NCBI GenBank assembly: GCA_001485605.1
Contig: FAON01000016.1
Coordinates: 31,949-95,948, forward strand
DNA length: 64,000 bases
Direction of reading: 5' to 3'
DNA from: Candidatus Kryptobacter tengchongensis
GTDB lineage: Bacteria; Bacteroidota; Ignavibacteria; Kryptoniales; Kryptoniaceae
This document shows positions 55,121 to 64,000 of the stretch, piece after piece. A program made the position numbers and the translations under genes. The notes beneath the pieces were generated by a model. It worked only from the letters and a program-made list of their open reading frames with translations. It did no database searches and was not told the origin of the DNA. The first letter of the stretch is position 1, and each line of letters begins with the position of its first letter.

Positions 55121-57976
55121 ATGTACCGCAAATTATTAGTTTTGTCACTTTTATTAATTTTGCCAGGATTGGTTTTGGCTCAGGTTGGTAAGATTGCTGG
55201 TAAAGTCGTTGACAGGGAAACAAAGGAGCCATTAATTGGGGCAAATGTGATAATTGAGGGGACAACGCTCGGTGCTTCAACTGACCTCAATGGTAACTAT
55301 GTTATTTTAAATGTTCCGCCGGGAATTTACACTGTTAAGGCAAGTTATGTCGGTTATCAAACGATCACTGTTAGAAATGTTAGAGTAACTGTTGGGTTGA
55401 CAACAGAAGTTAATTTTGAACTGCCAAGTGAAGCTATCCAGGTTCCAACTGTAGAAGTTGTAGCTGAAAGACCTTTGATTCAGAAGAACGCTACAAATGA
55501 AATAAGGGTTGTGCGTTCAGAAGATGTTCAGAACATGCCATTGCGTGGTTATACAAGCGTTGTTGCAATTCAAACTGGCGTTGTTCAGGTAGGTGGGACA
55601 ATATATGTAAGAGGTGGGAGAAGTGAAGAGGTTGCGTACTATGTTGATGGTGTTTACTTCAACAACCCATATAACTATGCGAGAACTGGTGAAGTTGTTA
55701 CAACGGCGATTGAGGAGGTATCCTATCAAGCGGGTGGCTTTAACGCTGAATATGGTTATGCGATGTCAGGTGTGGTTGTTACAACGACGAAGACTGGAGG
55801 TACGAAATATTCCGCAACGCTTGAATTAATCACAGATGAATATGGTGGCTTCTTTAGAAGCAAAGAGACAGGAAACCCGAACTTTCATAAGAAAAATGTT
55901 TTAACAGGAGCATATTCCCAGGGTTATAGCCTTTATTCAATCAGCCTTGGTGGTCCATTGATCCCAGGATATGATAAGATAAGGTTCTTTGGAGCGCTTG
56001 AGAGAACATTTATGAGAAATAGAAGACCATCGTTCTACGATGGAGTGCAGGCTACAGTTGTTGAAGGGCAGGATACATTTAATATCAATATACCTGCTGG
56101 GCTTTTAAGAGGTAATTCAACTTCAAGGTGGTTATTTAATGGAAACGTCGTGTTTGATTTCAAACCATTTAATCTGAGAATAGGTGGAACTTCATTCTTC
56201 AGGACCGATAGGGTTTACATACATTCATATTCTGCATATAACTATGATAGAATGCCAAGGGAGGAAGAAACCACACATGGATATTATGCGAAGTTAACAC
56301 ATACAATTTCCGCTTCAACATTTTATACATTGATGTTTAGCTGGTATAGGACATTTATAGAATCCGGTGATAACATCTGGTGGGATGACATTGAATCATA
56401 TGGAGATAAGAATAAGAATCCACAACTTAGAGATTGGGGTAGAAATCAGCCATTTAGACCATTCTCACTTTTTGCGCAGGCGAATACAGTTTATCCAAAC
56501 TACTCAAAGAATCTTTCAAGCTATGTTGGGGTAAAATTTGACATTTTACATCAGATTGGAAGAGTGCATGAGATTAAAGCAGGATTTGATTTGAGATATA
56601 ATACGATTAGGGTTTATGGATTAAGGGCACTTGATATAGCAAATAATAGAAGAAACAACCCAACTGGTTCAAATGAAAATATCTATCAAACAGCTTTTGT
56701 GAATACGCTTGGTTATGATGTGACTGGCAAGACCGAAGTTAACACGGGTAGAAATGGAGCTAAGCATCCAATTGTTGGTGCAGCATATATTCAAGATAAG
56801 ATTGAGTTGCCCGAGTTGATTTTAAATCTTGGCTTGCGTGTTGATTATATCAACCCAAATACAGATCAACTTGTTGATCCTACTAAGATCATACTTGAGT
56901 CAAAGGGTGATTGGTATGATATGGCAGATGCTAACTTTAAAGCATCAAAGCCTTATTATATCTTTGCTCCGAGATTAGGTATCTCATTCCCAGTTACTGA
57001 TAGGACGGTATTCCATGCTCAGTATGGCGTGTTTAGCCAGGCGCCTCAGTTGAATTTATTCTATACAAGCACGATATTGTTTGCCCAGTATATCAGATCT
57101 GGTAACTATATCCGCGCAGGTAATCCAAACTTGAGACCACCCAAAACGATTGCCTATGAGGTTGGATTTGCTCAGCAGATAACAAGAAATGCAAGCTTTG
57201 ACATCACAGCTTATTACAAGGAAACAAGGGACCTTATTCAAATTCAAAATATCCTTGCAACACCAACAGCATATGCAATGTATGTAAATGGTGACTATGG
57301 GACGATCAAGGGATTATCGTTTAGCTTTAACCTGAGGCGTACAAACAGAGTTGCGGCGGTTGTTAATTATACGCTCCAGTATGCAGCTGGAACTGGTTCA
57401 GCAGCGACAACAAACTTTAACATTGCATGGCTTGGTGGAAACTTCCCGACATTTGTTGCACCACTTGATTTTGATCAGCGTCATACTGGTAGCATAAATG
57501 TTGATTTCAGGACTGAAAAGGGTGATGGACCAACTGTTTTCGGAATCAAGCCATTTGAGTATCTTGGAATTAACCTTCTGTTTAGATTTGGTAGCGGATT
57601 ACCATATACACCAGTTGAATACAGAAGCTATATCTATGGTCCAGGATGGCAAATTCCAAGAGCAGCTGTTAACTCGGGCTATGGTCCCTGGACAAGCCAA
57701 CTTGATTTGAAGATTGATAGAGCGATTAGATTTGGAAGGGTTAACTTTGATATTTATCTCTGGGTTATTAACCTGTTTGACAGCAAGAATGTTTTGAGCG
57801 TGTACAATTCAACTGGTTTGCCGGACGCAGATGGATGGTTCAGAACTCCTGAGGGTGCTACATGGGCAGAGAATAACGGTCCAGAGGCAGTGAAATTGTA
57901 TAACTATATGCTTGCGCACCCATATAACTTTGGTGAGCCAAGACAGGTAAGGTTTGGAATTCGCATTGATCTGTAG
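55121..57976 (+). CDS. TonB-dependent receptor with carboxypeptidase-regulatory-like domain (cassette 2)
   Basis: Outer-membrane receptor of 951 residues, paralog of the cassette 1 receptor. Signal peptide (about 1-20, ending VLAQ), carboxypeptidase-regulatory-like domain (GKVVDRETKEPLIGANV, YVILNVPPGIYTVKASYVGY), linker ELPSEAIQVPTVEVVAERPLI, plug (VRGGRSEEVAYYVDGV, NAEYGYAMSGVVVTTTKTGG), and a beta-barrel ending RFGIRIDL. The barrel differs clearly from the cassette 1 one, so the cargo probably differs. AGGAGGA precedes the ATG. No SusD gene follows. Confidence 0.9.
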   Translation: MYRKLLVLSLLLILPGLVLAQVGKIAGKVVDRETKEPLIGANVIIEGTTLGASTDLNGNYVILNVPPGIYTVKASYVGYQTITVRNVRVTVGLTTEVNFELPSEAIQVPTVEVVAERPLIQKNATNEIRVVRSEDVQNMPLRGYTSVVAIQTGVVQVGGTIYVRGGRSEEVAYYVDGVYFNNPYNYARTGEVVTTAIEEVSYQAGGFNAEYGYAMSGVVVTTTKTGGTKYSATLELITDEYGGFFRSKETGNPNFHKKNVLTGAYSQGYSLYSISLGGPLIPGYDKIRFFGALERTFMRNRRPSFYDGVQATVVEGQDTFNINIPAGLLRGNSTSRWLFNGNVVFDFKPFNLRIGGTSFFRTDRVYIHSYSAYNYDRMPREEETTHGYYAKLTHTISASTFYTLMFSWYRTFIESGDNIWWDDIESYGDKNKNPQLRDWGRNQPFRPFSLFAQANTVYPNYSKNLSSYVGVKFDILHQIGRVHEIKAGFDLRYNTIRVYGLRALDIANNRRNNPTGSNENIYQTAFVNTLGYDVTGKTEVNTGRNGAKHPIVGAAYIQDKIELPELILNLGLRVDYINPNTDQLVDPTKIILESKGDWYDMADANFKASKPYYIFAPRLGISFPVTDRTVFHAQYGVFSQAPQLNLFYTSTILFAQYIRSGNYIRAGNPNLRPPKTIAYEVGFAQQITRNASFDITAYYKETRDLIQIQNILATPTAYAMYVNGDYGTIKGLSFSFNLRRTNRVAAVVNYTLQYAAGTGSAATTNFNIAWLGGNFPTFVAPLDFDQRHTGSINVDFRTEKGDGPTVFGIKPFEYLGINLLFRFGSGLPYTPVEYRSYIYGPGWQIPRAAVNSGYGPWTSQLDLKIDRAIRFGRVNFDIYLWVINLFDSKNVLSVYNSTGLPDADGWFRTPEGATWAENNGPEAVKLYNYMLAHPYNFGEPRQVRFGIRIDL

Positions 57977-57983
57977 TTTTAAC

Positions 57984-58009
57984 GGATGTGCCCCTTTTGG
58001 GGCACATCC
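57984..58009 (+). other. Intercistronic GC-rich hairpin, cassette 2 genes 1-2
   Basis: Perfect 11-pair stem GGATGTGCCCC / GGGGCACATCC with loop TTTT, 7 bases after the receptor stop; no T-run follows. Confidence 0.7.
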
Positions 58010-58052
58010 ATATCTGGATGAATTTAAAAAAATAAATCTTGGAGGACTAAAT

Positions 58053-61000
58053 ATGCGAAGAGTAATTACAATACTAATTTTGTTCACAGTTGTTCTTACC
58101 TTAACATCTATGGCTAAGGAGAAAAATTCTGAGAGAAGTAAAATTGCTACGTTTTTGAAATCAAGTGGGATTGTGCTTGAGAAATTTGATGGCAATAGGA
58201 TTTCCAGTGATGTTGAGAATACGGGGCAATATGTAAGTTATCATAGGACAGGTGATGCTGGGCTTGAGTGGCCAAAGGGTTCACATATGACAGCTGACTT
58301 TGCAGCTGGGGTTTGGGTTGCTGGAAAGGTGAGAGGAACTGGTGAGTTAAGGACAGCAGCTGCTGAATATCAAGTTGAGTTTGAACCAGGGAAGATACTC
58401 CCGAATGGTCAACCTGACGATCCGAATAAGCCGGGGTATAAGATTTGGAAGATAAATAAGACCGATCTTTTTAATCCAGGTGATGATTATCTGAATTGGC
58501 CTGTTGAAGATGGTGCTCCTTGGGAGGATGTTGATGGGGATGGTGTTTTCACAAGGGGAGTTGATAGACCACTTTTAATGGGTGATCAGACATTGTGGAT
58601 GGTCTTTAACGACGCTAACCCAGCTGCGCACAATATCTTTAAGACTCAACCGATGGGTCTTGAAGTTCAGATGACGATTTGGGGATATAACAGGGTTGAT
58701 GCGTTTGGCGATATGATGTTTGTAAAGTGCGTGATAATTAACAAGAGCAATAATACTTATGATTCAACTTTTGTTGCTCTCTGGGATGATCCCGACCTTG
58801 GATATGCAGGTGATGATTTTGTTGGTTGTGATACAACTTTAAGTTTGGGTTATTGCTATAATGCTTCTAATACTGATAATGTTTACGGTTCTGCACCACC
58901 GGCAATTGGGAGAGATTTCTTCCAGGGTGTGAAGGTATACACGGGTGATCCGAACGATTCAGCCAAGGCATTTGGCAGGTGGTGGAAGGGATATAAAAAT
59001 CTTCCGATGTATGCATTTACATTTTACTGGAATGGAGCTCCATTCCCATATCGTGATCCTGAATTTGCAGATGAGGCATATAATTTCATGAAGGGGTTCC
59101 TTGCAGATGGAACTCCTTATGTTGATCCAAATACAAATCAAGCGACAAGATTTGTTTTCCCAGGCGATCCTGAGACAAGAACTGGTTGGCTTGATGGGAC
59201 AAGGGTTGGTCCTACGACTTTAGCGCCAGGTGATAGAAGATTTTTAATGTCAAATGGTCCATTTACTCTTGCCCCTGGTGATACACAGGAAATTGTTTTT
59301 GGTTTGCTTATTGCAAGGGGTTCAAGCAATGTTAATAGCGTGACCGTTTTGAAGCTCATTGATAGACAGGCGCAAATAGCTTATGATATTGATTTTAAGC
59401 TTCCTCCAACACCACCATTCCCGAATGTTCAAGTTGCTGAGCTTGATAGGGAAATTGTGCTTTACTGGCCATACGATCCAAGAATTGATGAATATAGTGA
59501 AATTGATTTGATTGATGTTGACGAGCAAGGAAGACCGACAAGATATAACTTTGAGGGCTTTATCGTTTATCAATTTGACTCCCCAACTCAACCAACAAAA
59601 TGGACAAGAATTGCGGTTTTTGATGTTATAAATGATGTTAAAGAAATCAAGGATTGGGTATTTGATCCAGTTAGGGGTGAAAACATTGAAGTTACGGTTG
59701 TAAAAGGCACAGATAGTGGTATTGAAAGGACAATTAGAATAAAGAAGGATTATCTCAATGATAAACCTCTTGTTAACGGAAGACCTTATTACTTTGCTGT
59801 AACTGCGTATGCTTATAACCCGTATGGTGTGCCAAGATTTTATGAGAGTGCAAGAAATATAATAACAGTTATCCCAAGACCTGTTAGCCCTGGTGTAAGA
59901 TATACAAGCACAGTTGGCGATACTGTGCAAGCTGTTCATAAACAAGGTGTAAGTGATGGCGAGGTGTTTGGCATTGTTGTTGACCCGACAAAGTTAACAG
60001 GGCATAAATATGAGGTAAGATTTGAAGAAGTTGGCGGAGAAATCACCTGGAAACTTGTTGATGTCACGGCTAATCAGGTTAAGTTAAGTGGTCAGACAAA
60101 TCAAAGCGGAGATGGTAACTATACTGTAGTGGATGGAATACAATTTAAGGTTGTTGGACCACCGGCTGGACCAAAAGGTTGGGCATGGACAAAAGGAACG
60201 AGGAAATTAACATGGGCAAATGCTGATATCATGACAAGCTTTGGTTTGCCGGAGCATTTGTTCACATTTAATGGCGCATTTGGCTATATTTCACCATATG
60301 GTTTGTTTGTAAGCGGTCATGAACATAGCGATGTTGTTACGCCTGATAAGTTGAGGAATATAAGAATTCTTTTTGCTGATACCGACACAGATGGTAACAT
60401 CACAGGGGCACCTGAAAATGCATCATTTGGGTATAGATATTTGCGTAGGGCTAATGCAGCGCCAGCTAAGCCTGAATTTGCACCATTTATTAAAAATCCA
60501 GCTGGAGGATATGCGTTTCAAGAGTTTGGTTTAAATGGGCAAAAGAATGTCCCACTTGCGGTATATGATATAGAAGCAAATCCACCAAGAAGACTTGCTG
60601 TTGGTTTCTTGGAAAACAATGTTGCAAATGGTCTTGTTGATGGAAAGTATTGGCCTGGTGATTATAATGTCTATGATAACATTGGATCAAGCGGTCCACG
60701 TGAATGGTTATTCATATTTGATGTTGATTATAGTGAAACACAAGATAATAATTTGGCAAGGGATATATTGAGCAACGATCTGCCAGTTATGTATATGGCT
60801 ACATGGAACAGGAGAGGTAATGTTGCATTTAGCAGTGGTGATGAGCTTGAAATATATGCGAATCATCCGAACACGGTCAATGATGTATTTGAGATAACTG
60901 CTCCTTCAGCGCCAACATATTCAGTTGAAACTGCGAAGTCTGACCTTGAGAAGGTTAACGCGTTCCCGAACCCATATTTTGGTGCGTCGCCACTTGAGAA

Positions 61001-61259
61001 GGAGATAACTGAGGCATTTATAACCTTCACAAGATTACCGAACAAGTGCACAATCAGGATATTTACAGTTGCTGGCGATCTTATTAGAACAATTCAAAAG
61101 GATGATGACAGCCCTTATGCTAGATGGGATCTAAGAAATGAAGCTGGTGTGCCAGTTGCAAGTGGAATTTATATTGTTCATGTTGATGTTCCTGGTGTTG
61201 GCAGTAAGATTTTGAAGGTTGTCGTCTTCCAGAGAGAGGAAAGATTGAGATACTTCTAA
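58053..61259 (+). CDS. Large T9SS-sorted surface protein (cassette 2)
   Basis: 1068 residues. Signal peptide (about 1-20), a long beta-rich ectodomain (MTIWGYNRVDAFGDMMFVKC, ALWDDPDLGYAGDDFVGCDT), fibronectin-like stretches (REIVLYWPYDPRIDEYS, FEGFIVYQFDSPTQP, PYYFAVTAYAYNP) and a C-terminal FlgD-like T9SS sorting domain (AFPNPYF, ITFTRLPNKCTIRIFTVAGD, ARWDLRNEAGVPVASGIYIVHV). Short acidic D-x-D-G stretches (VDGDGVF, DTDTDGN) may bind calcium. The start at 58053 is chosen because of GGAGGA at 58041-58046 and the signal peptide; the frame runs 33 codons further up, into the receptor gene. Counterpart of the cassette 1 protein. Confidence 0.82.
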   Translation: MRRVITILILFTVVLTLTSMAKEKNSERSKIATFLKSSGIVLEKFDGNRISSDVENTGQYVSYHRTGDAGLEWPKGSHMTADFAAGVWVAGKVRGTGELRTAAAEYQVEFEPGKILPNGQPDDPNKPGYKIWKINKTDLFNPGDDYLNWPVEDGAPWEDVDGDGVFTRGVDRPLLMGDQTLWMVFNDANPAAHNIFKTQPMGLEVQMTIWGYNRVDAFGDMMFVKCVIINKSNNTYDSTFVALWDDPDLGYAGDDFVGCDTTLSLGYCYNASNTDNVYGSAPPAIGRDFFQGVKVYTGDPNDSAKAFGRWWKGYKNLPMYAFTFYWNGAPFPYRDPEFADEAYNFMKGFLADGTPYVDPNTNQATRFVFPGDPETRTGWLDGTRVGPTTLAPGDRRFLMSNGPFTLAPGDTQEIVFGLLIARGSSNVNSVTVLKLIDRQAQIAYDIDFKLPPTPPFPNVQVAELDREIVLYWPYDPRIDEYSEIDLIDVDEQGRPTRYNFEGFIVYQFDSPTQPTKWTRIAVFDVINDVKEIKDWVFDPVRGENIEVTVVKGTDSGIERTIRIKKDYLNDKPLVNGRPYYFAVTAYAYNPYGVPRFYESARNIITVIPRPVSPGVRYTSTVGDTVQAVHKQGVSDGEVFGIVVDPTKLTGHKYEVRFEEVGGEITWKLVDVTANQVKLSGQTNQSGDGNYTVVDGIQFKVVGPPAGPKGWAWTKGTRKLTWANADIMTSFGLPEHLFTFNGAFGYISPYGLFVSGHEHSDVVTPDKLRNIRILFADTDTDGNITGAPENASFGYRYLRRANAAPAKPEFAPFIKNPAGGYAFQEFGLNGQKNVPLAVYDIEANPPRRLAVGFLENNVANGLVDGKYWPGDYNVYDNIGSSGPREWLFIFDVDYSETQDNNLARDILSNDLPVMYMATWNRRGNVAFSSGDELEIYANHPNTVNDVFEITAPSAPTYSVETAKSDLEKVNAFPNPYFGASPLEKEITEAFITFTRLPNKCTIRIFTVAGDLIRTIQKDDDSPYARWDLRNEAGVPVASGIYIVHVDVPGVGSKILKVVVFQREERLRYF

Positions 61260-61269
61260 TTTGAGACCA

Positions 61270-61292
61270 CCCGGCGTCATAAAGGCGCCGGG
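61270..61292 (+). other. Intercistronic GC-rich hairpin, cassette 2 genes 2-3
   Basis: Seven-pair stem CCCGGCG / CGCCGGG with a 9-base loop, 10 bases after the stop; no T-run follows. Confidence 0.6.
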
Positions 61293-61337
61293 GTTTGGAG
61301 TTTTAAAATTTAAAAATAAAACAATGGAGTGAGGAAA

Positions 61338-62357
61338 ATGTTGAGAAAAATAATACTAACATTAATAGGTTTGTTTGTAATTTTAACATCTCTTGATGCA
61401 GGGACAAGCAAGCGTAAGGGAACAGCAGGAGCTGAGGAGTTGAGAATTCCTGTGGGTTCAAGAGGAGTTGCTCTTGGTGGTGGAGTTGTTGCAGAAGTTC
61501 AAGGGGTTGATGCGCTCTATTGGAATCCTGCTGGTGCAAGTTTTGTCAATAAATCAGCTGAAGCGATGTTTTCACATGTTTCATGGATTGCTGATATGAA
61601 AGTCAACTACCTTGCTGTGATTGCTAATTTTGGTGGTGTTGGTGTTTTTGGTTTAAGTTTAAAATCGCTTGATTTTGGTGAGATTCCGCTTACAACTGTT
61701 GACGCCCCAGATGGAACCGGGGAAACATTTAGTCCGAACTATTTAACTGCTGCTCTTTCCTATAGCAGGAGAATGACGGATAGAATTTATGTTGGTGCTA
61801 ATTTTAAACTTATAAGTGAGAGAATTTTGAGAGAATCGGCAGTTGGTTTTGCTGTTGATATTGGTTTGCAGTATCGTCTTGAGAGTGGTTTAAGGTTTGG
61901 TGCGGTGATGAAAAATGTTGGCGGAAATATGAAGTTTGACGGTCCAGACCTTGAGTGGGGAGTTGTTATACCAGGTTCTGAGCCGGGTTCTCCTGTTAGG
62001 TCGTTGAGAGTTCCACTTCAAGAATTTGAACTTCCTGCAGCTTTTGAGCTTGGATTTGCTTATAATTTAAAAGTTGGTGAATCTCATTCATTCACACTTG
62101 CTGGAAGCTTCCAAAACAATAACTTTACGCTTGATGAATATAAGGGTGGGCTTGAGTATTCATTCAACAATATGCTCTTCTTAAGACTTGGTTATTCTTA
62201 TGTAAATGAAACAGATTATGTTTTTAACTCGCCAACTTTTGGTGTTGGTTTAAATATACCGCTTGGTGGGACGCTTGAAGCAAGCATTGAGTATACATAT
62301 AGAAAAGTTAAATTCTTCAACAATAATCAATTCCTTACGCTTAGATTTGCGATGTGA
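61338..62357 (+). CDS. PorV/PorQ-family outer-membrane protein (cassette 2)
   Basis: 339 residues. Signal peptide (LRKIILTLIGLFVILTSLDA), family start ELRIPVGSRGVALGGGVVA and VDALYWNPAGASFVNK, then an FadL-like barrel that follows the cassette 1 member strand by strand (HVSWIADMKVNYL against NTDWIADLNVSFL, LSYSRRMTDRIYVG against VAYARRLTDKFSIG). Start set at ATG 61338, with GGAG/GAGG just upstream; a GTG at 61329 is in frame. Terminator follows. Confidence 0.88.
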   Translation: MLRKIILTLIGLFVILTSLDAGTSKRKGTAGAEELRIPVGSRGVALGGGVVAEVQGVDALYWNPAGASFVNKSAEAMFSHVSWIADMKVNYLAVIANFGGVGVFGLSLKSLDFGEIPLTTVDAPDGTGETFSPNYLTAALSYSRRMTDRIYVGANFKLISERILRESAVGFAVDIGLQYRLESGLRFGAVMKNVGGNMKFDGPDLEWGVVIPGSEPGSPVRSLRVPLQEFELPAAFELGFAYNLKVGESHSFTLAGSFQNNNFTLDEYKGGLEYSFNNMLFLRLGYSYVNETDYVFNSPTFGVGLNIPLGGTLEASIEYTYRKVKFFNNNQFLTLRFAM

Positions 62358-62389
62358 GCTTTGCTTTTACTCAGCGGGACGATGAATTT

Positions 62390-62429
62390 AAGGTGAGCTC
62401 AGGATTATTTTCTGGGCTCACCTTTTTTG
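62390..62429 (+). terminator. Terminator of cassette 2
   Basis: Stem AAGGTGAGC / GCTCACCTT, extended inward by CAG/CTG pairs, then a run of T, 32 bases after the PorV-type stop. Confidence 0.9.
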
Positions 62430-62474
62430 TTTAATGATAAAACTTTCTAAAAATAAAGTCAAACTTTTTAAGAA

Positions 62475-63818
62475 ATGAAAGCTGTAATTATAGCATTTTT
62501 AAATTTTCTTCTGACCTTTTTAACCGACGGTAAACTTGGCTTAAACGTGGATTATTCTGTATTCCGTCATTCCGAAAGTCAAAGCTACCTTGAGATATTT
62601 TATTCTTTACAAAAATCAAAACTTTCATACAATTACAAAGATGGAAAATATAACATATCGGTTTTTCTCAGACTTGATGTCATAAACCTTGATAAAGACT
62701 CTGCCTTGATCCGAAAAGGTTGGAAAATTGAGACGGGTTTTCAAGATACATCTGGCATCGCTGGTGAGGATATAGTTGATATTTTAAGGTTTTATACCCC
62801 TGAGGGAAGATATCGTGTAATAATGAGGGCGATTGATCTTTACAATACTCAAAATTATGATAGCGTCTCTTTTGATGTCAATGTGCCAGTCTTCGGTATC
62901 AAAGATAAATTGATGATAAGCAGTCTTGAACTTTGCTATTCAATAAATAAATCAACGGATACCGCTGATGTTTTTTATAAAAATTCATATAAGGTTGTTC
63001 CAAATCCAACAGCTTTATATGGTCTAAATGTCCCTGTGCTTTATTATTACTTTGAACTTTATAATGTGCTAAGCGGGGTTAAAGGTGATGGATATCAAAT
63101 TAATGTTAATGTTCTTGATAATAATCAAAATAAAGTGCCCGAGGTCAAAGAGAAAAAATTTATAAGAAATAAACTTTATAATTCGGTTGTTGAGGTTGGA
63201 ACAGTTAATGTTAATATGTTGCCGACGGGGATTTATTATCTTGATGTCGTTGTATCTGAGCTTGATGGGTCGTTGCTTGCGGAAAGTAGAAGGAAATTTT
63301 TCATTTACAATCCAAGCGTTCCTCCTAAAGTTGATACATCATTGATTATGTCGGAATTAATCGGGATTGATGAAAAAGATCTTGATGAGGAATTTTCAAA
63401 AGCGGTGTATATTTCCACACAGGAAGAGAAAAATATGTATTCAAAGTTAATGGGAGTTGAGGCGAAGAGGAGATTTATTGGTTTGTTTTGGGCTAGGAGA
63501 GGAGGAATTGAATTTAGAAAAAAATATCTTGACAGAGTTGAGCAAGCAAATGAGAAATTTACGACAAGGTTTTTACCTGGTTGGAGGACTGACAGGGGAA
63601 GGGTTTACATAATCTATGGTCCTCCCGATGAAGTTGAGAGGTATCCCTATTCAGAAAATATGAAACCATATGAAATATGGCATTACTATAATTTGCAAGG
63701 CGGGGTCATATTTGTGTTTGGTGATAGAACAGGTTTTGGTTCTTATGAACTTTTACATTCAACTCTCGTTGGCGAGATAAAAAATGAGCAATGGATGTAT
63801 CTTTTGATGCAGAGATGA
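62475..63818 (+). CDS. GWxTD domain-containing protein
   Basis: 447 residues. A hydrophobic N-terminus (about 1-18) acts as a signal. Beta-rich sequence (DYSVFRHSESQSYLEIFYSL, LDVVVSELDGSLLAESRRKFF) is followed by the GWxTD domain near residue 369 (GWRTDRGRVYIIYGPPDEV, PYEIWHYYNLQGGVIFVFGD). The family is common in the FCB group and of unknown function, often exported. It follows the cassette 2 terminator, so it is transcribed separately. Its stop overlaps a small frame leading into the broken pdxJ. Confidence 0.88.
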   Translation: MKAVIIAFLNFLLTFLTDGKLGLNVDYSVFRHSESQSYLEIFYSLQKSKLSYNYKDGKYNISVFLRLDVINLDKDSALIRKGWKIETGFQDTSGIAGEDIVDILRFYTPEGRYRVIMRAIDLYNTQNYDSVSFDVNVPVFGIKDKLMISSLELCYSINKSTDTADVFYKNSYKVVPNPTALYGLNVPVLYYYFELYNVLSGVKGDGYQINVNVLDNNQNKVPEVKEKKFIRNKLYNSVVEVGTVNVNMLPTGIYYLDVVVSELDGSLLAESRRKFFIYNPSVPPKVDTSLIMSELIGIDEKDLDEEFSKAVYISTQEEKNMYSKLMGVEAKRRFIGLFWARRGGIEFRKKYLDRVEQANEKFTTRFLPGWRTDRGRVYIIYGPPDEVERYPYSENMKPYEIWHYYNLQGGVIFVFGDRTGFGSYELLHSTLVGEIKNEQWMYLLMQR

Positions 63819-63844
63819 AGAAAGTGTATTTGACTGATGTTGTA

Positions 63845-64000
63845 ATTGAAATGCATTTATTCGTTGATCCAGGGCAAAGACTGGAGCTGATTTTATAGAG
63901 ATTCACACGGGTGAATATGCAAACGCGAGAAATGAAAAGGAGCAATTTGAGGAGCTTAAAAAAATAAAGGAAGCAGCAAAGCTTGCAAGAAGCCTTGGGC
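63845..64000 (+). pseudogene. pdxJ: Eroded pdxJ (pyridoxine 5'-phosphate synthase) fragment
   Basis: After the GWxTD gene one frame reads [11 protein letters not shown], matching the strand before the PdxJ active-site loop. About 10 residues are then missing and the frame changes: from 63877 the translation is [17 protein letters not shown] and onward through LARSLG, clear PdxJ sequence that continues past the window. A normal PdxJ of about 240 residues would need about 125 more residues upstream, but only about 30 bases separate this from the GWxTD stop. Either a pseudogene made by two deletions or an assembly fault. No intact pdxJ is in the window. Confidence 0.75.

Noticed and set aside
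59322..59945. 207-codon minus-strand ORF inside the cassette 2 surface protein
   Set aside because: Composition (Ile, Asn, Ser, Cys-rich) and lack of a binding site mark it as an antisense shadow of the long + strand gene.

Overview
The window looks like a chromosomal segment of an AT-rich, diderm, probably thermophilic bacterium of the FCB group, close to Ignavibacteria or the candidate phylum Kryptonia. This is inferred from gene content, not a phylogeny. The pointers are lipid A genes (lpxB, lpxK), FlgD-like C-terminal domains of the type IX secretion system (T9SS), PorV/PorQ-family barrels, a GWxTD protein, DUF4837 and DUF4097 proteins, and TonB-dependent receptors with a carboxypeptidase-regulatory-like N-terminus. 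The proteins are rich in Lys, Glu and Ile.

Layout. 1-5.8 kb: the 3' end of a T9SS-sorted protein, then plsY, an htrA/degQ-type protease, purB, a decayed ORF and an aldehyde dehydrogenase closed by an intrinsic terminator. 6-11 kb: a large hybrid histidine kinase facing ppx and prmA on the other strand. 11-16.8 kb: an NfeD-type ClpP-class protease with a stomatin-like protein, a PfkB kinase, and a glycoside hydrolase family 2 protein with about six membrane helices at its C-terminus. 16.8-24.6 kb: smc, a MtnX-like phosphatase, a membrane methyltransferase, lpxB, lpxK and a C26 amidohydrolase. 24.6-31.2 kb: ppdK, queA, an APC-type permease, ispD and tRNA-Arg. 31.3-38.3 kb, minus strand: tRNA-CAT, tilS, hpt, ftsH, a dolichol-kinase-like protein, a DUF4837 lipoprotein and a DUF4097 protein.

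38.4-45.6 kb and 54.9-62.4 kb hold two copies of one three-gene cassette: TonB-dependent receptor, then a ~1000-residue T9SS-sorted protein, then a PorV/PorQ-family barrel. Each copy has a near-consensus promoter (TTGACA, 17 bp, TATATT), a GC-rich hairpin in each intercistronic gap, and an intrinsic terminator at the end. The second copy also has a 32-codon leader ORF ending 4 bases before the receptor start. Between the copies lie an M14 carboxypeptidase, a solitary cas6, a TPR protein, surE, a class V aminotransferase and serA. After the second copy come a GWxTD protein and a broken pdxJ at the window edge.

The most unusual features are the twin cassettes, which look like a SusC-type receptor with a T9SS-delivered partner and its own PorV shuttle in place of SusD. 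Next are the orphan cas6, the membrane-anchored GH2 fusion, the leader ORF, and the eroded pdxJ.
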